Assembly (NCBI GenBank): GCA_021464415.1
Contig: CM038471.1
Span: forward strand, 75,498,414-75,562,413
DNA from: Lonicera japonica
Lineage: Eukaryota; Streptophyta; Magnoliopsida; Dipsacales; Caprifoliaceae
DNA: 64,000 nucleotides
Reading direction: 5' to 3'
Below the pieces are notes generated by a model. That model was given only the letters and a program-made list of their open reading frames with translations. It was not told the DNA's origin and did not search any database. Positions 1 to 11,500 of the stretch are shown here, piece after piece (within the stretch, counting starts at the first letter, position 1; each line of letters begins with the position of its first letter). Position numbers and translations under genes: made by a program.

Positions 1-61
1 TGCATATTCATTTTTTTAGAGTTCAAGATTCTTGCAGGGTTCGCAAAATGAAGTATTCACA

Positions 62-170
62 CATGTGCTCTACATTCAAGTCACAAAGGGGGCATTTATC
101 ATTAAAGTTCTATGAAAACTCTCGTTGGGAAACGAGACTTTTTTTCAGAAAAACATTCAAACTTTTATGA
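62..170 (-). pseudogene. LINE zf-RVT zinc-finger remnant (unit 1)
   Basis: Read on the minus strand this stretch matches the zinc-binding reverse-transcriptase tail (zf-RVT) of plant LINEs, by comparison with the better preserved copy at 20,400-20,510. That copy reads KCLLCDLNVEDMVHALFKC, a C-x2-C...H-x4-C pattern. Here the fragment is cut off at about 62, where the duplication edge lies, so the downstream RNase H part is missing. Confidence 0.55.
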
Positions 171-479
171 AAAAATTACAATTTGCATGAAATTAAATTC
201 TTTTATGTGTAAATAAATCGAGCACACCTTAAATTTGTTTATACCAGTGATTTTCCGTAACAATAATATTTGCTACAAAATTATCCTTATGGTGTGTTTG
301 GCAACCCCAATTCCATGCCATATAATTAAAATTATGGTATGGTTTTAGATTATATTATTTGGATGCTAAAACATCATGTTTTTGGAATTATATTAAAACT
401 CTAAAACCACAAATTCTATGAGATTGAATTCCATAATAAGAGTATAGTTTTCTAATTCTCATTCTCATGGAATTCGTAA

Positions 480-745
480 AAACACCTTTAATTATCATAG
501 CCCACTCCACCTCCACCATCACCCAACTCCCCGTCCCTATGCGCCCAACCACGTCAATAACCCATCCGCACCCCTCCCCTACCATCCCCCCACCCCACCC
601 CTTTCCTATAAGCTTTTGCCAACCCCCACACCCCCGTCCCTTTAACCCCTTTCCCCTTATGCACAGTGTACGACACCCTACCTCCCCCTCCCCCACACAA
701 AACCCAACCCAAACCAAACCAACCCAACCCAACCCCCACGACACC
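480..745 (+). repeat. C-rich tract with CCCAA-type telomere-like repeats
   Basis: A strand-asymmetric block almost free of G, very rich in CCC runs and ending around 690-740 in degenerate CCCAA/CCAAA repeats. The opposite strand therefore has many GGG runs spaced by short T-rich loops. An open frame runs through it, but its product is Pro/Thr/His low-complexity and not a recognisable protein. The same block recurs at 20,790-21,050. Confidence 0.6.
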
Positions 746-1152
746 CACACCCCTCAACATATAACAAACTAATATTTTTTTAAAGCAACCAATAGTTTAG
801 TAATGTAACATATTATATATATGTATATTTATGTACACGGTAAATACATGTATGCATATGCATGTATATATATATATATATATATATATAACTTCTACTA
901 GTATCGGCTACTGTCGCCACCCACTGACGGAACTTTGATGACTGTTACAAAAATTCTAGCAATCTAATCGAAGCTCCGTTGATCGTTGTCAAAGTGTGGG
1001 TGACCATTGCTGGAACTCAAGCGAGGTGGCGAGAGCTCTAACAATGATTGCTGAAATATCAACGGGTGGTGGCAATAAATGGTGAAAATCGTCTCTTTAG
1101 AATTTGAGATAATAATTAACAAATTAGCAAAGCAAAAAATTTCAAATTCTAA

Positions 1153-1570
1153 AAGTATCTCCAATGGTATAATCAAAATAACAATTATAACAAATTTTAA
1201 CAATGTTGGCTAAAAACACTACCCCAATGGTATAATCAAATGTTAGCAACTTTTTAACCAATAATCAAATCTACTCTTTTTATAATCAAAGTTAACAACC
1301 TTCTTCAATAACCAAAATGAAGGACCAACTAATTCTATTGGGTGAAAGAGATTTTTTTTTCAAATTTAAATCACATTTCCTTCATTTTTTTTGAAACAAA
1401 ATTCAAATTGTTTAATTTGTGACCAATCAATATAATGAACCATACAAGTTTGATTATTGAGAAAAAATAGGCATTAGGGAGGACTACATTATTAACTTTA
1501 ACAACACACTAAATGAATAATCAAAAATCATTTTAATTATTCAATTTTGGTTATTCCATTAGAGATGCTC
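1153..1570. mobile_element. Nested MITE, unit 1 copy
   Basis: Terminal inverted repeats are of the type GAGTATCTCCAATGG at the left and its near complement at the right. The cleaner copy at 21,453-21,887 is flanked by TAA on both sides, typical of PIF/Harbinger-related MITEs. The interior is AT-rich and non-coding. Confidence 0.55.
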
Positions 1571-2396
1571 GAATATAATTCTAAAGTAAAGTTACATACA
1601 ATCCAAACAATGGTATTGTAATTTTATGACATTGTAATTCTTGGAATTGCAATTTCATATAATTACAATTATAATAGAATTTTAAAACTGTGAAACCAAA
1701 CTCACCCATAATAATTTTAATGTGCTTGTCGTGCCAAATGACATGGACATACCTAATTGGTTAACGAAATAAAATTTAACAATTAATAAATAAATAAAGG
1801 GGGTTGCTATTAACACACACCAAATAACTCACTAACACTCCATTATTCACTAACACACCTCAAGTACATATTTTATCTTCCTAATACTCCCAACACTCCC
1901 ATATATAATTTTAAAATTAAATAATATTAATTAATCTTAATAAATATAATTTATTTTTAAACAAAGATCTAATTTAACTAACTTACAAACACCCTCAAAC
2001 ACTCCCACATTACCTCTCAAAACACACCCAATTTAAAATAGAGAGAGAGACCTAACTTGATTCGTCCTACATTCTTCTCTCCTCTTCATCACTAATCCCC
2101 CATCCCTTATTCTTTCTTTATCTTCTTCACCATGACACATATACATACTACTCAGAGCGGCTTGGGATCTTCAAATTATTCCGTCACTCTTTGCTATTTA
2201 TTCTTCCACACACCTAGGTTTTATTTCTTCTTCCTTTTTTTTATTTCTTTAAATTATTCCGTCCCTCTTCAAATGATACTAATTTTCATAATAAATTAAG
2301 GTGACAGTTTCTCCAGTGTCATTTACTCCATAATTCACAATTCAAATTAACAGTATTTCACAATTCAAATTAAAGTGAAATTTAAGAAAGCCCAGC

Positions 2397-2990
2397 CAGT
2401 CGGTTCCTTGTGGCCGAGGTAAATGAAGTTAACTCGGGTCTTTATGACTGAGGTTAATGTGATATACTCGGTTGCTAGGGATCGAGAGGTTGAAATTTTT
2501 TAATTTCATTCGGTGTTCTATGGCCGAGGTAAATGAAGTAAACTTGGTTCATTAGGACCGAGGTTGATGTGATGTACTCGGTTGCTAGGGACCGAGTGAT
2601 CTTAGTTGAGTGGTTCAAAGAAATTAATTTCATTTGGTTCCTTATGACTGACGTAAATGAAATGAACTCGGTTCCTCAGGACCGACGTTAATGTGATGTA
2701 CTCGATTGCTAGGGACTGAGTGATCTTTGTTGAGATGTTCAAATAAATTAATTTCATTTGGTATTTTATGGGCGAAGTAAATTAAGTGAACTCGGTTCTT
2801 TATAACTGAAGTTGATGTGATGTACTTAGTTCCTAGGGACCGAGTGATCTTGGTTAAGAGGTTCCTATTTTCCAATTCCATTATATCCGATCTTTTAAGG
2901 ATTAGACAAATGCATTGAACTCGGTTCTTTAGGACTGAGGTTAATATGTTTTCTTTGGTTCTTAGTGATCGACCGATTTTGGCTGAGAGG
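2397..2990. repeat. Subterminal ~120-bp tandem repeats of the MULE, unit 1
   Basis: About five diverged copies spaced 110-125 bp. Each contains short inverted words such as ACTCGGT...ACCGAGT and the phrase 'GCCGAGGTAAATGAAGT'. Shorter versions recur on the other side of the transposase (about 3,990-4,170). Arrays inside long terminal regions are common in Mutator-like elements. Confidence 0.6.
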
Positions 2991-3230
2991 TGCATTGATC
3001 CTGGTTACGCTGTTTTCAAGAATTTATAATCATTTAAGTTTAAATATTCTCCCTATACTCAAACTATACTAAAAAACATTGAAATAGAGACATTTTATGG
3101 TCTTTAATTCATGTGTTGCTCATTCATTCATTCTTAGCTTCGCAAATGATTATAAGTATACATCCATAACTTCACAAAAGATTACACAAAAAAGACTACA
3201 TATTACATATATACATCCACAACAAATTTA

Positions 3231-3690
3231 TTAAAAAGAGATAAAACACTTAGGGGCCAATCCTACTGTAATTATTCCCATTTTTGAAGAACTTTTCTTC
3301 TGACGTCGACCTCGTAACTGCTTGCCAATCACCAAAGAACTTTGTCCAAACAGTTGTACTTTTAAATGGAGGCTTGCAATGTTGTTCAACATTTTTGTAA
3401 TATGGAATATGCATAACATGTGATGAGAATCGGGAAAAACTCTACGAATGAAATTTATGACCACAGACTCCCTATCTATTACAAAAACATTCGGGATATT
3501 ATGGAACTCAAATAACAACCTCAAATTGGAAAGGGCCCATCCGTAATTATCCTTCATATCTTTGTACAAAAAATTATGAGCAATGAAAAATGCCTTTGTG
3601 GTTGATGTGATCCTGACTAGGATTAAGAGGCTCTTTGCATCTCCTTCATTGATTGCCTCTCTTTCATTAATTGAATGTCCATCAATCATC
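3231..3690 (-). pseudogene. MULE transposase fragment, unit 1
   Basis: The minus-strand frame resembles the core of plant MULE/FAR1-type transposases. It reads TSTTKAFFIAHNFLYKD, then NYGWALSNLRLLF, then NVFVIDRE and the DSHHMLCIFHI block, the usual order of the MULE transposase domain. The conserved region is only about 110 residues and then runs into unrelated sequence. The N-terminal DNA-binding part and the C-terminal SWIM zinc finger were not found. It is a dead remnant. Confidence 0.7.
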
Positions 3691-4729
3691 GGCTCATAAT
3701 CAATATTGAGGTCAAAATATAATTTTTAACTAATAGGCTCTATGTCGACAGACTCTTCCTCGATGACATGCTCCGTATATTGGAAAATACAGTTGGGCTT
3801 GAAGTAAATATTTTTTAAATATGAACAATCTTTCCAAATGGAGGAGTCGAGAGATTTTATTCCCGCATAAAGAAATATTTATAAACTTAATGCCACATGG
3901 GTTTATGTCAAATCCATAAACAAGTTTGTATAAATAAGTATACACAAACAAGTTTCATAGTGCTTTTTGTGTCTAAGTTCAAAATTGCTATACTCAGTTG
4001 CTAAGGGCCAAGTGTAAGAGGACTACCTCGGTTGCTAGAAACCGAGTAACATAGGACACCTTTGATTACTAAGGGCCGAGTGAACATTCATGATCAAACT
4101 GTTCAAAAATGTTGTACTTGACAACGGGAAACCGAGTGTAACCACATGCACTCGGCCCTCAACAACCGAATATATTCTGAAACACCACATCTTGCTCTGT
4201 TTTTTATTTTATTTTATTTTATTTGTGTCAAATGATTTAAGAATGAAATGACAAGTAAAAAAGTAGTAAAAAGACAAGAATCCTACCTCTTTTGGATGAA
4301 CATTTCCTTTAACTTTCTCTTGAACTTTCTCATCGACATTCTCTATCTCAACCTCTCTCTCTACACTTCTCTCACTCCCTATTATAATTTTTACACTTCA
4401 ATCACTATATTACCAACAATAATCTTCGTTTTCTTGCTTGTATTTTGAATTTTTAAAGCAAATGAATATGGAGATGAGTTTGAACATGGATCTTCGTTTG
4501 CTTGGAGTGGTAGGATTTTTTAGCATGTGGGTTTTGTGTGGGTTTAAGAGATGGAGTGGTGGGTGTTGGTATTTAATGTTAATGATTAATTGTATTAATT
4601 AGGACTATTTAATATTAGTAATTGAAATAAATGAAGTAAGGAGTGCGTTTCAATAGAGATAAAATCACTTAATTGGTGTGGATTGTCAAAAATTTATTTA
4701 GTGTGTGTTAATAGTATCTCCTAAATAAA

Positions 4730-5306
4730 TTTACTAGCATCAGAGTTGATGGGAGTAGTTAAAAAGGAGATAGGTTATCATTATCATTTTAACATGCGGT
4801 GTCCCATCAAGGATGTGGGAGACGAGACTAGATGAGAGGAGACACGCCAATGGCTATGAAACTCGATTTCGCAATCAATTTCAACGACCCCATTCTGTTG
4901 TTTCTTGAATCACTCGTTATATGCATGAATCATTGCCCTTCACAAATTAAATATATCTGTTATATATTTATGCGGCTGGCATAGAGAAGAAAAGTCGCTG
5001 TTGTGTATCTCTGACGTTTTTGTACTTCAGTGAATTAATTAATTAACACCACTTGTTCGATGAAAAACCCTTGACAAGAGGAAATCAATTTTAAATTTCT
5101 CTACTCAATTCTCCCACGCCTTCTCTTTATACGCAAAACATGCATTTGCCTTTTTGCACTGCATGCATTTATATCCAACTGTACAATTATTTGGTTAATC
5201 AGTTGTAAATTTGGAGTTTCGTGCTGTCAAGATCTAACCTACGTGGCTACGATAGCAATGATGAAAGTGAAACCCGGCCAGTTACACATAAGCATATAAA
5301 TAACAG
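4730..5306. other. Intergenic, upstream of ZIFL copy 1
   Basis: No gene or transposon end recognised. It is AT-rich unique sequence shared with unit 2 (45,398-46,026), and probably part of the distal ZIFL promoter. Confidence 0.5.
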
Positions 5307-5318
5307 AAGCACGTGCTT
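5307..5318. promoter_or_regulatory. G-box palindrome AAGCACGTGCTT, ZIFL copy 1
   Basis: A perfect 12-bp palindrome with a CACGTG core, 276 bp upstream of the ATG. It is conserved exactly in copy 2 at 46,027-46,038. CACGTG is the class of site bound by bHLH factors such as those controlling iron-deficiency genes; Arabidopsis ZIF1 is a reported target of the bHLH factor POPEYE. Function here is inferred. Confidence 0.5.
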
Positions 5319-5412
5319 GTACGCTACACAAATAAATAATTGTAGAGCCCGGGTTGGTAAGCATATAAATGTACTTTCATTCAATCCGGTTTCCATTGAT
5401 AAGAGGGAGAGA

Positions 5413-5444
5413 ATTTGGTGCTGAATTTTCTTTTAGCACCAAAT
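5413..5444 (+). promoter_or_regulatory. Distal stem-loop, ZIFL copy 1
   Basis: Perfect 10-bp arms ATTTGGTGCT and AGCACCAAAT around a 12-nt T-rich loop. It is the first of two copies in the leader module. Confidence 0.55.
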
Positions 5445-5556
5445 TGTAGAGCTTGGGTTGGTAAACACATAAAAGTACCAGTACAAAACAAATTATATAT
5501 AGACCCTTACATTTGTGGGTGCTCTACTATTTGTATAACTCTTAGATTCAATTGAG

Positions 5557-5584
5557 TTGGTGCTGAATTTCCTTTTAGCACCAA
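5557..5584 (+). promoter_or_regulatory. Proximal stem-loop just before the ZIFL copy 1 start codon
   Basis: Perfect 8-bp arms TTGGTGCT and AGCACCAA around a 12-nt loop, ending 9 nt before the ATG at 5594. If transcribed it would place a hairpin against the start codon. It is identical in position in copy 2. Confidence 0.55.
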
Positions 5585-5593
5585 ATTTTGGCA

Positions 5594-8500
5594 ATGGAGG
5601 AGGAGAAAGTAAGTTTGCTGAAGAAAGTTTACCATGAGAATTGCCCTGGTTGTAAGGTGGATCAGGGTAACGAGACGCAGCATGGTTTACCCATTAAAGA
5701 ACTCATTTCGATATGCATGATTGTGCTCTGTACAGGTATTGGTTCACTTTTATTTTTGCACTAGTATAGTTCTCAAACAAAATAAAAAATTGTGAAAGGT
5801 AAATTATTGTCTTCATTGGGGTTGCAATTTTGTTGATTTAGTGGTCAAAACTGATTACTAGTTAAACCCATGTATGAGAAGAAGTTGGCTAAATTATTGA
5901 CTTCATTGAGGCTGCAAGTTTGTAGATTCAATGGTCAAAAGGAACTACTGAAAAACCATATTTGAGAGAAGTTATCTAAAAGTATTGACTTCATTGAGGT
6001 TGTATTGTAGTAGATTTAAATGTCAAAACCAATAATTACTAGTTAAACCCAGTTTGCATAAACTAGCTAGATTCAAATGGCAATGTATATTATTTGGAAA
6101 ATGCTTTTTTTTTCTTACAAATTTTACCAGCTATTTTGTATTTTAACAGTCAAGCACATCTCAACATGCATGAGTTGTAGAAGAATTTGAATTGAGTTTA
6201 GAGAAAAAAAAATAACCGGTGATCAGTCCCGCTTTTGAACTTTTCAAAAACATCATAAAGGAGGGGGGAATTCATGGGAAAAAAAGTTAAAGCTTAATAA
6301 AATGAGTCAATACGAAGTGTCAACAAATACTGGGATGGTTAGTGAAATTCAGTATGCTAAGATTATGAATTCTTTAATATAAGGAAAGCAAAGAAAAATA
6401 GATCTCCTGAAATTGGTGCCCCTAATTGCCGGAGGAGGAATTTTGAGTAATTACAAACGGTGGAATTAAAGGAAATTAATTGGTTAAGAATTTCTTGGAA
6501 GGATGCTAATTAGGCAAGGATTTCTTGGTTAAGAAAAAAATCTGTGATATGAGATATGATTGAAAATCATGGAAGGATGCTAATTAGGCAAGGACGGGAC
6601 CACCATGCATGAAGAGAGTGGGCATTTGCCCACCTTAATTTTTTCAAATGTGTTTATTTTTTATTTTTTACTAATATATTAATTTAGAAAAGAAAAAAAA
6701 ATGTAGCAAGTAATAAAGTAGAGTTTTGCCCTGCCTTATTTTAGCAAAAAATAATAATTCACATTGTCCACCTTGTTCTGCATTATCATATATTCGTAAT
6801 ATGGTTAAAACGAGAAAAAATATATTTCTGTACCTCACATTCTCACCCTTTCAAGATCATATTATGTTTTCCCCTTGCATAGTCGCTTATATATATAGTT
6901 TAGTTTTTACATATTTTATGCCACTTACATGCACAATGGTTGTCATTGGTCATGTTTTATCCTAATGTGTTTTTCTGTACTTTACCTTTTCAGCACTGCC
7001 AATATCATCTCTCTTTCCCTTCCTCTATTTCATGGTAAGTATTTTATTTTTTCATGAATCTGGTATTTGTTACTAATTTACCATTGATATATTTTGTTGC
7101 TGAATTCAATGTTCTATAAAGCACCTTGAGATAAAATAAAGCTAAAATTAAATTTCTTTCCAAATACCTCCGCCAATGTAGAAATCCGACTTTCTAATTT
7201 CAAGCTGTCCTTATTTGTTCTTATATAAAGAAGTATTCAAATAGAGAGTCCAATTCTTATTAAAGCTTGGGTTATTGCAATTTGATATAAAATATTATAG
7301 GAACAGAGGATAAATTATAGAGAACTTTTAGCAACTTGTGTGATGCAATTTCAATTTAAATGTGCTGCTGTGGACTAAGTATGAAGTTCTTATTTTTTAG
7401 GGTGCATTTGGATCATGGGATTGGAATTGGCCATAAGATATCTAGAAACCAAAGATTAGAAATTACATGAATTTGAAAAATATATATATATATATATATT
7501 TGCACCACAACATAGTTAGCAGAAAACAGTATTATTCTAGTGAATTGTGAGGTGGTATAAAGTATAAACGTTCCAAAACATGGTAAACTTCCATTCCTGA
7601 ACATAAATTGTAGCAAATAGCAATCCTAAGCGTGTTTCTCTATTTTCTCCGCTACTTTTTATCTGTATAGGTTGAAAAATAAAAACTAATGAGTAGAAAT
7701 TCTGTAAGGCAGCTTTTCAAGGGAACCAGTGATAACAAAACTATAGCTTAGCTTAATATAGAAAATAACCTCTGCATTCTATTTCAAATCATTTACTTAC
7801 CAGAGTAAAAATCCTACTTAAAATTTAACAACACTTCACGCATTCTAGCATATGTCCAAATCCAATAAACCTTAATTTTAGCCTAACCACATTTTATAAA
7901 GTACTGAAGGAGTGGCATATTAACCTTGTATATCTCTTGCAGATAAGGGATTTTCAAATTGCAAAGAAAGAAGAAGATATTGGTTTCTACGCAGGTTATG
8001 TGGGTGAGCTAATATCCTGTTCATGTCCTCAAAATTTGTTATCTCTCTCCATAAAATCATTACATTTTTTGTTTTTAGACTGTCTTCATAATTCTCTTAA
8101 TTTCATGAAGGGTCCTCATTTATGCTTGGAAGGGCATTGACATCCGTCTTTTGGGGAGTGGTGGCCGATCGAATTGGTCGAAAACCAGTTATAATTATAG
8201 GCACGTCGGCTGTGTTAGTGACTTCCCTCGACTGAACTATTTTATATTATTATGAAAACTAGTTTTTTTTTATATCAATCTTCAATTATTATTATTTATT
8301 TCAGGGTTATTTTCAATACTCTCTTCGGTCTTAGTACAAACTTCTGGATGGCCATTGCCACAAGGTTTCTTCTTGGGAGTTTAAATGGTTTACTTGGACC
8401 AATAAAGGTGTCTCTTATTTTTATGTCCTTTCACTGCTTGCTAGTAGCCGAAAGATACTGAATTTTCTTATATAATTTCAATCAGTTTTCCCTGTGCGGT

Positions 8501-11500
8501 TTTAGATTGTTTTTTTATTTTTTTTTTGTCTATTATCAGGCATATGCATGTGAAGTTGTCCGTGAGGAATACCAAGCTTTAGGACTGTCCACTGTAAGCA
8601 CTTTTCTTCATCGTGTGCTACAAATCCTTTAGAATTTTATTGCATTTATGATAGAAATTGTGAATGTTATTCCTTTGTCAGGTTAGTACATCATGGGGCG
8701 TAGGATTGATTATCGGCCCAGCTTTGGGAGGCTTCCTTGCCCAGGTTCTCTCTCTCTCTCATTCATTTTAAGACTCATTTTTTGCTACTCTCTCTGTCCC
8801 AACTTTAACACTATACATTCGACTTCCACGCATTCTTAGGGATGTTCTAAACATAATCAGTGGGACTTAATATTTAAACTTGTTCTACTATCATGAGATT
8901 CACTATGTTGATTATGGCCCAAAAAGGAATTTTGACTCCAAATTTGGGATGTGCATAAAGCACGGATTCTTAATTTGCGATGGAGGCAATATTCAATTAA
9001 TATGCCGGGAGCTTCTTCTTTTATTTTTTCTTAATTTATTATCTTTTCTAATGTTAAATGACAACACATAGCTAATTGTTGAAATTTATTGTCTAATATA
9101 AAATTGCCAATGATTTCAATTGAGATATGTTAGTGCGGAGTTCTTAAATTTGTGGCCTGAATATCTTTTTCTAAAATAATTGTTATTGCCAGAGCAAGAT
9201 ATTGTGCCTGAAGCATAATGTACAAGCACATATATGCACAAAATGCTCTGGAAATAGCAATTTAATTACATTTGCTAATCGCTGAGTTGATAATTGTTTG
9301 CTTCGATCGATTGGACTTCACAAAACATGCTTGCCTTCGGCTTGAACTCAATTTCTCTGGGCATTCCCCTTACATTTACTGTGGGGGGCATAAGTAGCAT
9401 ATATTTGAGAAACAAATTTCTTTGGATTAGATGCATCTCACATATTAGCTCACATTTACTGTTCCTAGTTTTCAGCCTGCAGATAAATATCCATCTATAG
9501 TTTCTCCAGATTCTTTCTTTGGGAGGTAACTTTACTTTCGAATGCTATATTTGACTGCATATTCTTTTTTTCTTTAAAATGCTAATTCAACCCGCACTGC
9601 AGATTTCCGTACTTCTTGCCCTGCCTTGCTATATCTCTTTTTGCGTTGGGTGTGACTATTGCTTGTTTCTGGCTTCCGGTATATCTTCGTTTTAAATATC
9701 CTTTCATTCATGTTATTGTTATCTAACTCAATCCTATCAATTGTTTATTTGAAGATTTCATAATTTACCTCTAGAAAACGTGTATATATCGCCTCCTCGG
9801 TTTTGCAAGTCACAAGCTCTTGCTTACAAGAGGGGAGCACTTATTATTGAGTTACAAGTTCAATTGTTTATTTTAAGTTTTAGTGTTTATTTTCTTGATC
9901 TTAACGCGATCTATTTCATTGGTCTGCGTACTTGTAGCAATATGATTTCTAAATCCTTGAAAACAACAGGAAACATTGCACATGCACAATTTGGACAACA
10001 CTTCATGTGACGACTCATATGACGCTTTGGAAGCTGCAGGCTATGCGTCCGATGCCAAAGAGGAAGCGGTTGAAAAAAAAGAAAATAGTTCTACAGCAAG
10101 TCTCTTCAAGAACTGGCCCTTGATGTCATCTATTTTGGTTTACTGTATTTTCTCACTTCACGATATGGCTTACACAGAGGTAAGACTTAATATCTGACTT
10201 CTTCTTTTTTCCAATTTTTCCTTTTTTTGCATTACAATTGCTTTGTTAGCTGTTTCTTCTGGCAATAGCTTGGTTAATCAATGATAGCTTGAAAATATGA
10301 TTTGTCCCTTGGTGTTTCTGCACTTCATATATTTCATGCATAAGTAAACAAGTACAACTACAATACATTATGGGTGACATTGGTCCTTTTTCTGATTTTA
10401 GTCTCTCTCTCTCTCTCACACACACACACATTCAAGAGAAGTAAAAAAAGTTTTTGAAACAATGAATTTGGAAATCTAAATTGCATAAATTAAATAATTG
10501 GATTTCTAGAAGATTCTATGAGCGAACCAAACAATGATTTCTAAATTCTAAAAGAATTCCAAATGATATCTATAAATTAACCTAACAATGAAACTGCACT
10601 TATTTGTAATTGTAGTTCCAAGAATAGCAATTCTGTAGAGTTTCAATTGTGAGTGTTGCAAGTTCCAAACTTTACCAACTCTCAGGGGTTAGTCCACCTA
10701 CCTTAGTTTGCCCAGTGCGTGTAGCTACAAGGATTCACACGTGCCTATGGGAATTAGTCAGTTCACAAAAGAAACTGGGTTCCCCAAGTTGTTAAGAGAA
10801 CCACTCAGTACCCGTCTCGTGTGCGAATAAAATAAATCATGAACAAAATTAATTCTATACCCTTGAGGCAGGCAAAAGTAAATTGCTACCCCTTGGTTGT
10901 GAATTGGGCACTAACCTGTCTTTTTCTATGTTTGGCCTTTTGGGTATTGTCTGTTTATTTCCTTCTCCCGTTAGTAAGCGAGTCAGGAGATGGTGGATCG
11001 GATGACACCCTCAAACTGATAATTTTTATGCCAATTTCCCTTATTTGAGTTAAATGTGTTTTATATCCTTGGTACTATCCTATTACAACAATAGAAATCT
11101 TTGTTTGCTGTAAAATTACTTCTCATTTTGTCATCTATATGAATTTGGAAGTCATTCTACCTACCTTGCTTTCGACTCCATGCCCTACTGGGTAATCTGC
11201 TCCCATGCTGCAAGCAGTCAAATCTGAACTTAACCTTGTTGCTCTTCTTTCTTTCCTCGCGAGCACGAAGCACACCAGTTCTAACACACACACTTAATCA
11301 ACAATTCAGTATTTATTTTTCTGAACAATCACCAGTTATGGCCTCATTGGCATGTACAATTGGAATAAGTTTACCTTGTGTCTTGACAGTGTTACATACA
11401 TCTGCAAAGTAATAAATTTACCTTATTTTACCAAATTTACACTAATAGTTTGTTGCGTGTTTTTATCTGTCCATGTTGCTGTTTATGGTTTTCAGATATT

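Larger units (their letters stand above)
291..1707. mobile_element. AT-rich non-autonomous repeat, unit 1
   Basis: No coding capacity is seen. The left end reads GGTGTGTTTGG and the right end ACCAAACTCACCC, an imperfect inverted pair resembling hAT or PIF/Harbinger-type termini. It contains a C-rich block and a nested MITE. The unit 2 copy has lost the left end. A clear target-site duplication was not found, so the boundaries are tentative. Confidence 0.35.
1799..4721 (-). mobile_element. MULE (Mutator-like) DNA transposon, unit 1
   Basis: The ends are inverted repeats: the left reads CTATTAACACACACC after a G run, and the right reads GTGTGTGTTAATAGTATCTCC. An 8-bp direct repeat, TAAATAAA, flanks it (1791-1798 and 4722-4729), although that sequence is low-complexity. 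Inside are about 120-bp subterminal tandem repeats and a minus-strand MULE transposase fragment. The transposase is too short and broken to be active. The same element sits at 22,116-45,389, so insertion predates the duplication. Confidence 0.65.
5339..5587 (+). repeat. Duplicated promoter/leader module, ZIFL copy 1
   Basis: Two related blocks, 5339-5442 and 5443-5587. Each begins with TTGTAGAGC...GGGTTGGTAA followed by an ATAAA-containing AT-rich part, and each ends in the same stem-loop. The second also contains TATATA near 5,495. The arrangement is kept in copy 2. Confidence 0.7.

Noticed and set aside
388..772. Gly/Trp-rich (minus) and Pro/Thr-rich (plus) open frames
   Set aside because: Low-complexity translation of a C-rich tract, with no codon signal and no conservation beyond the repeat itself.
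4248..4448. 66-codon hydrophobic frame inside the MULE
   Set aside because: Broken in the unit 2 copy and AT-rich; no motif or start context to support a gene.
9780..11048. Short frames within ZIFL introns 9 and 10 (also in copy 2)
   Set aside because: They overlap introns or extend exon 10 past its splice sites; the spliced ZIFL model explains the coding signal.
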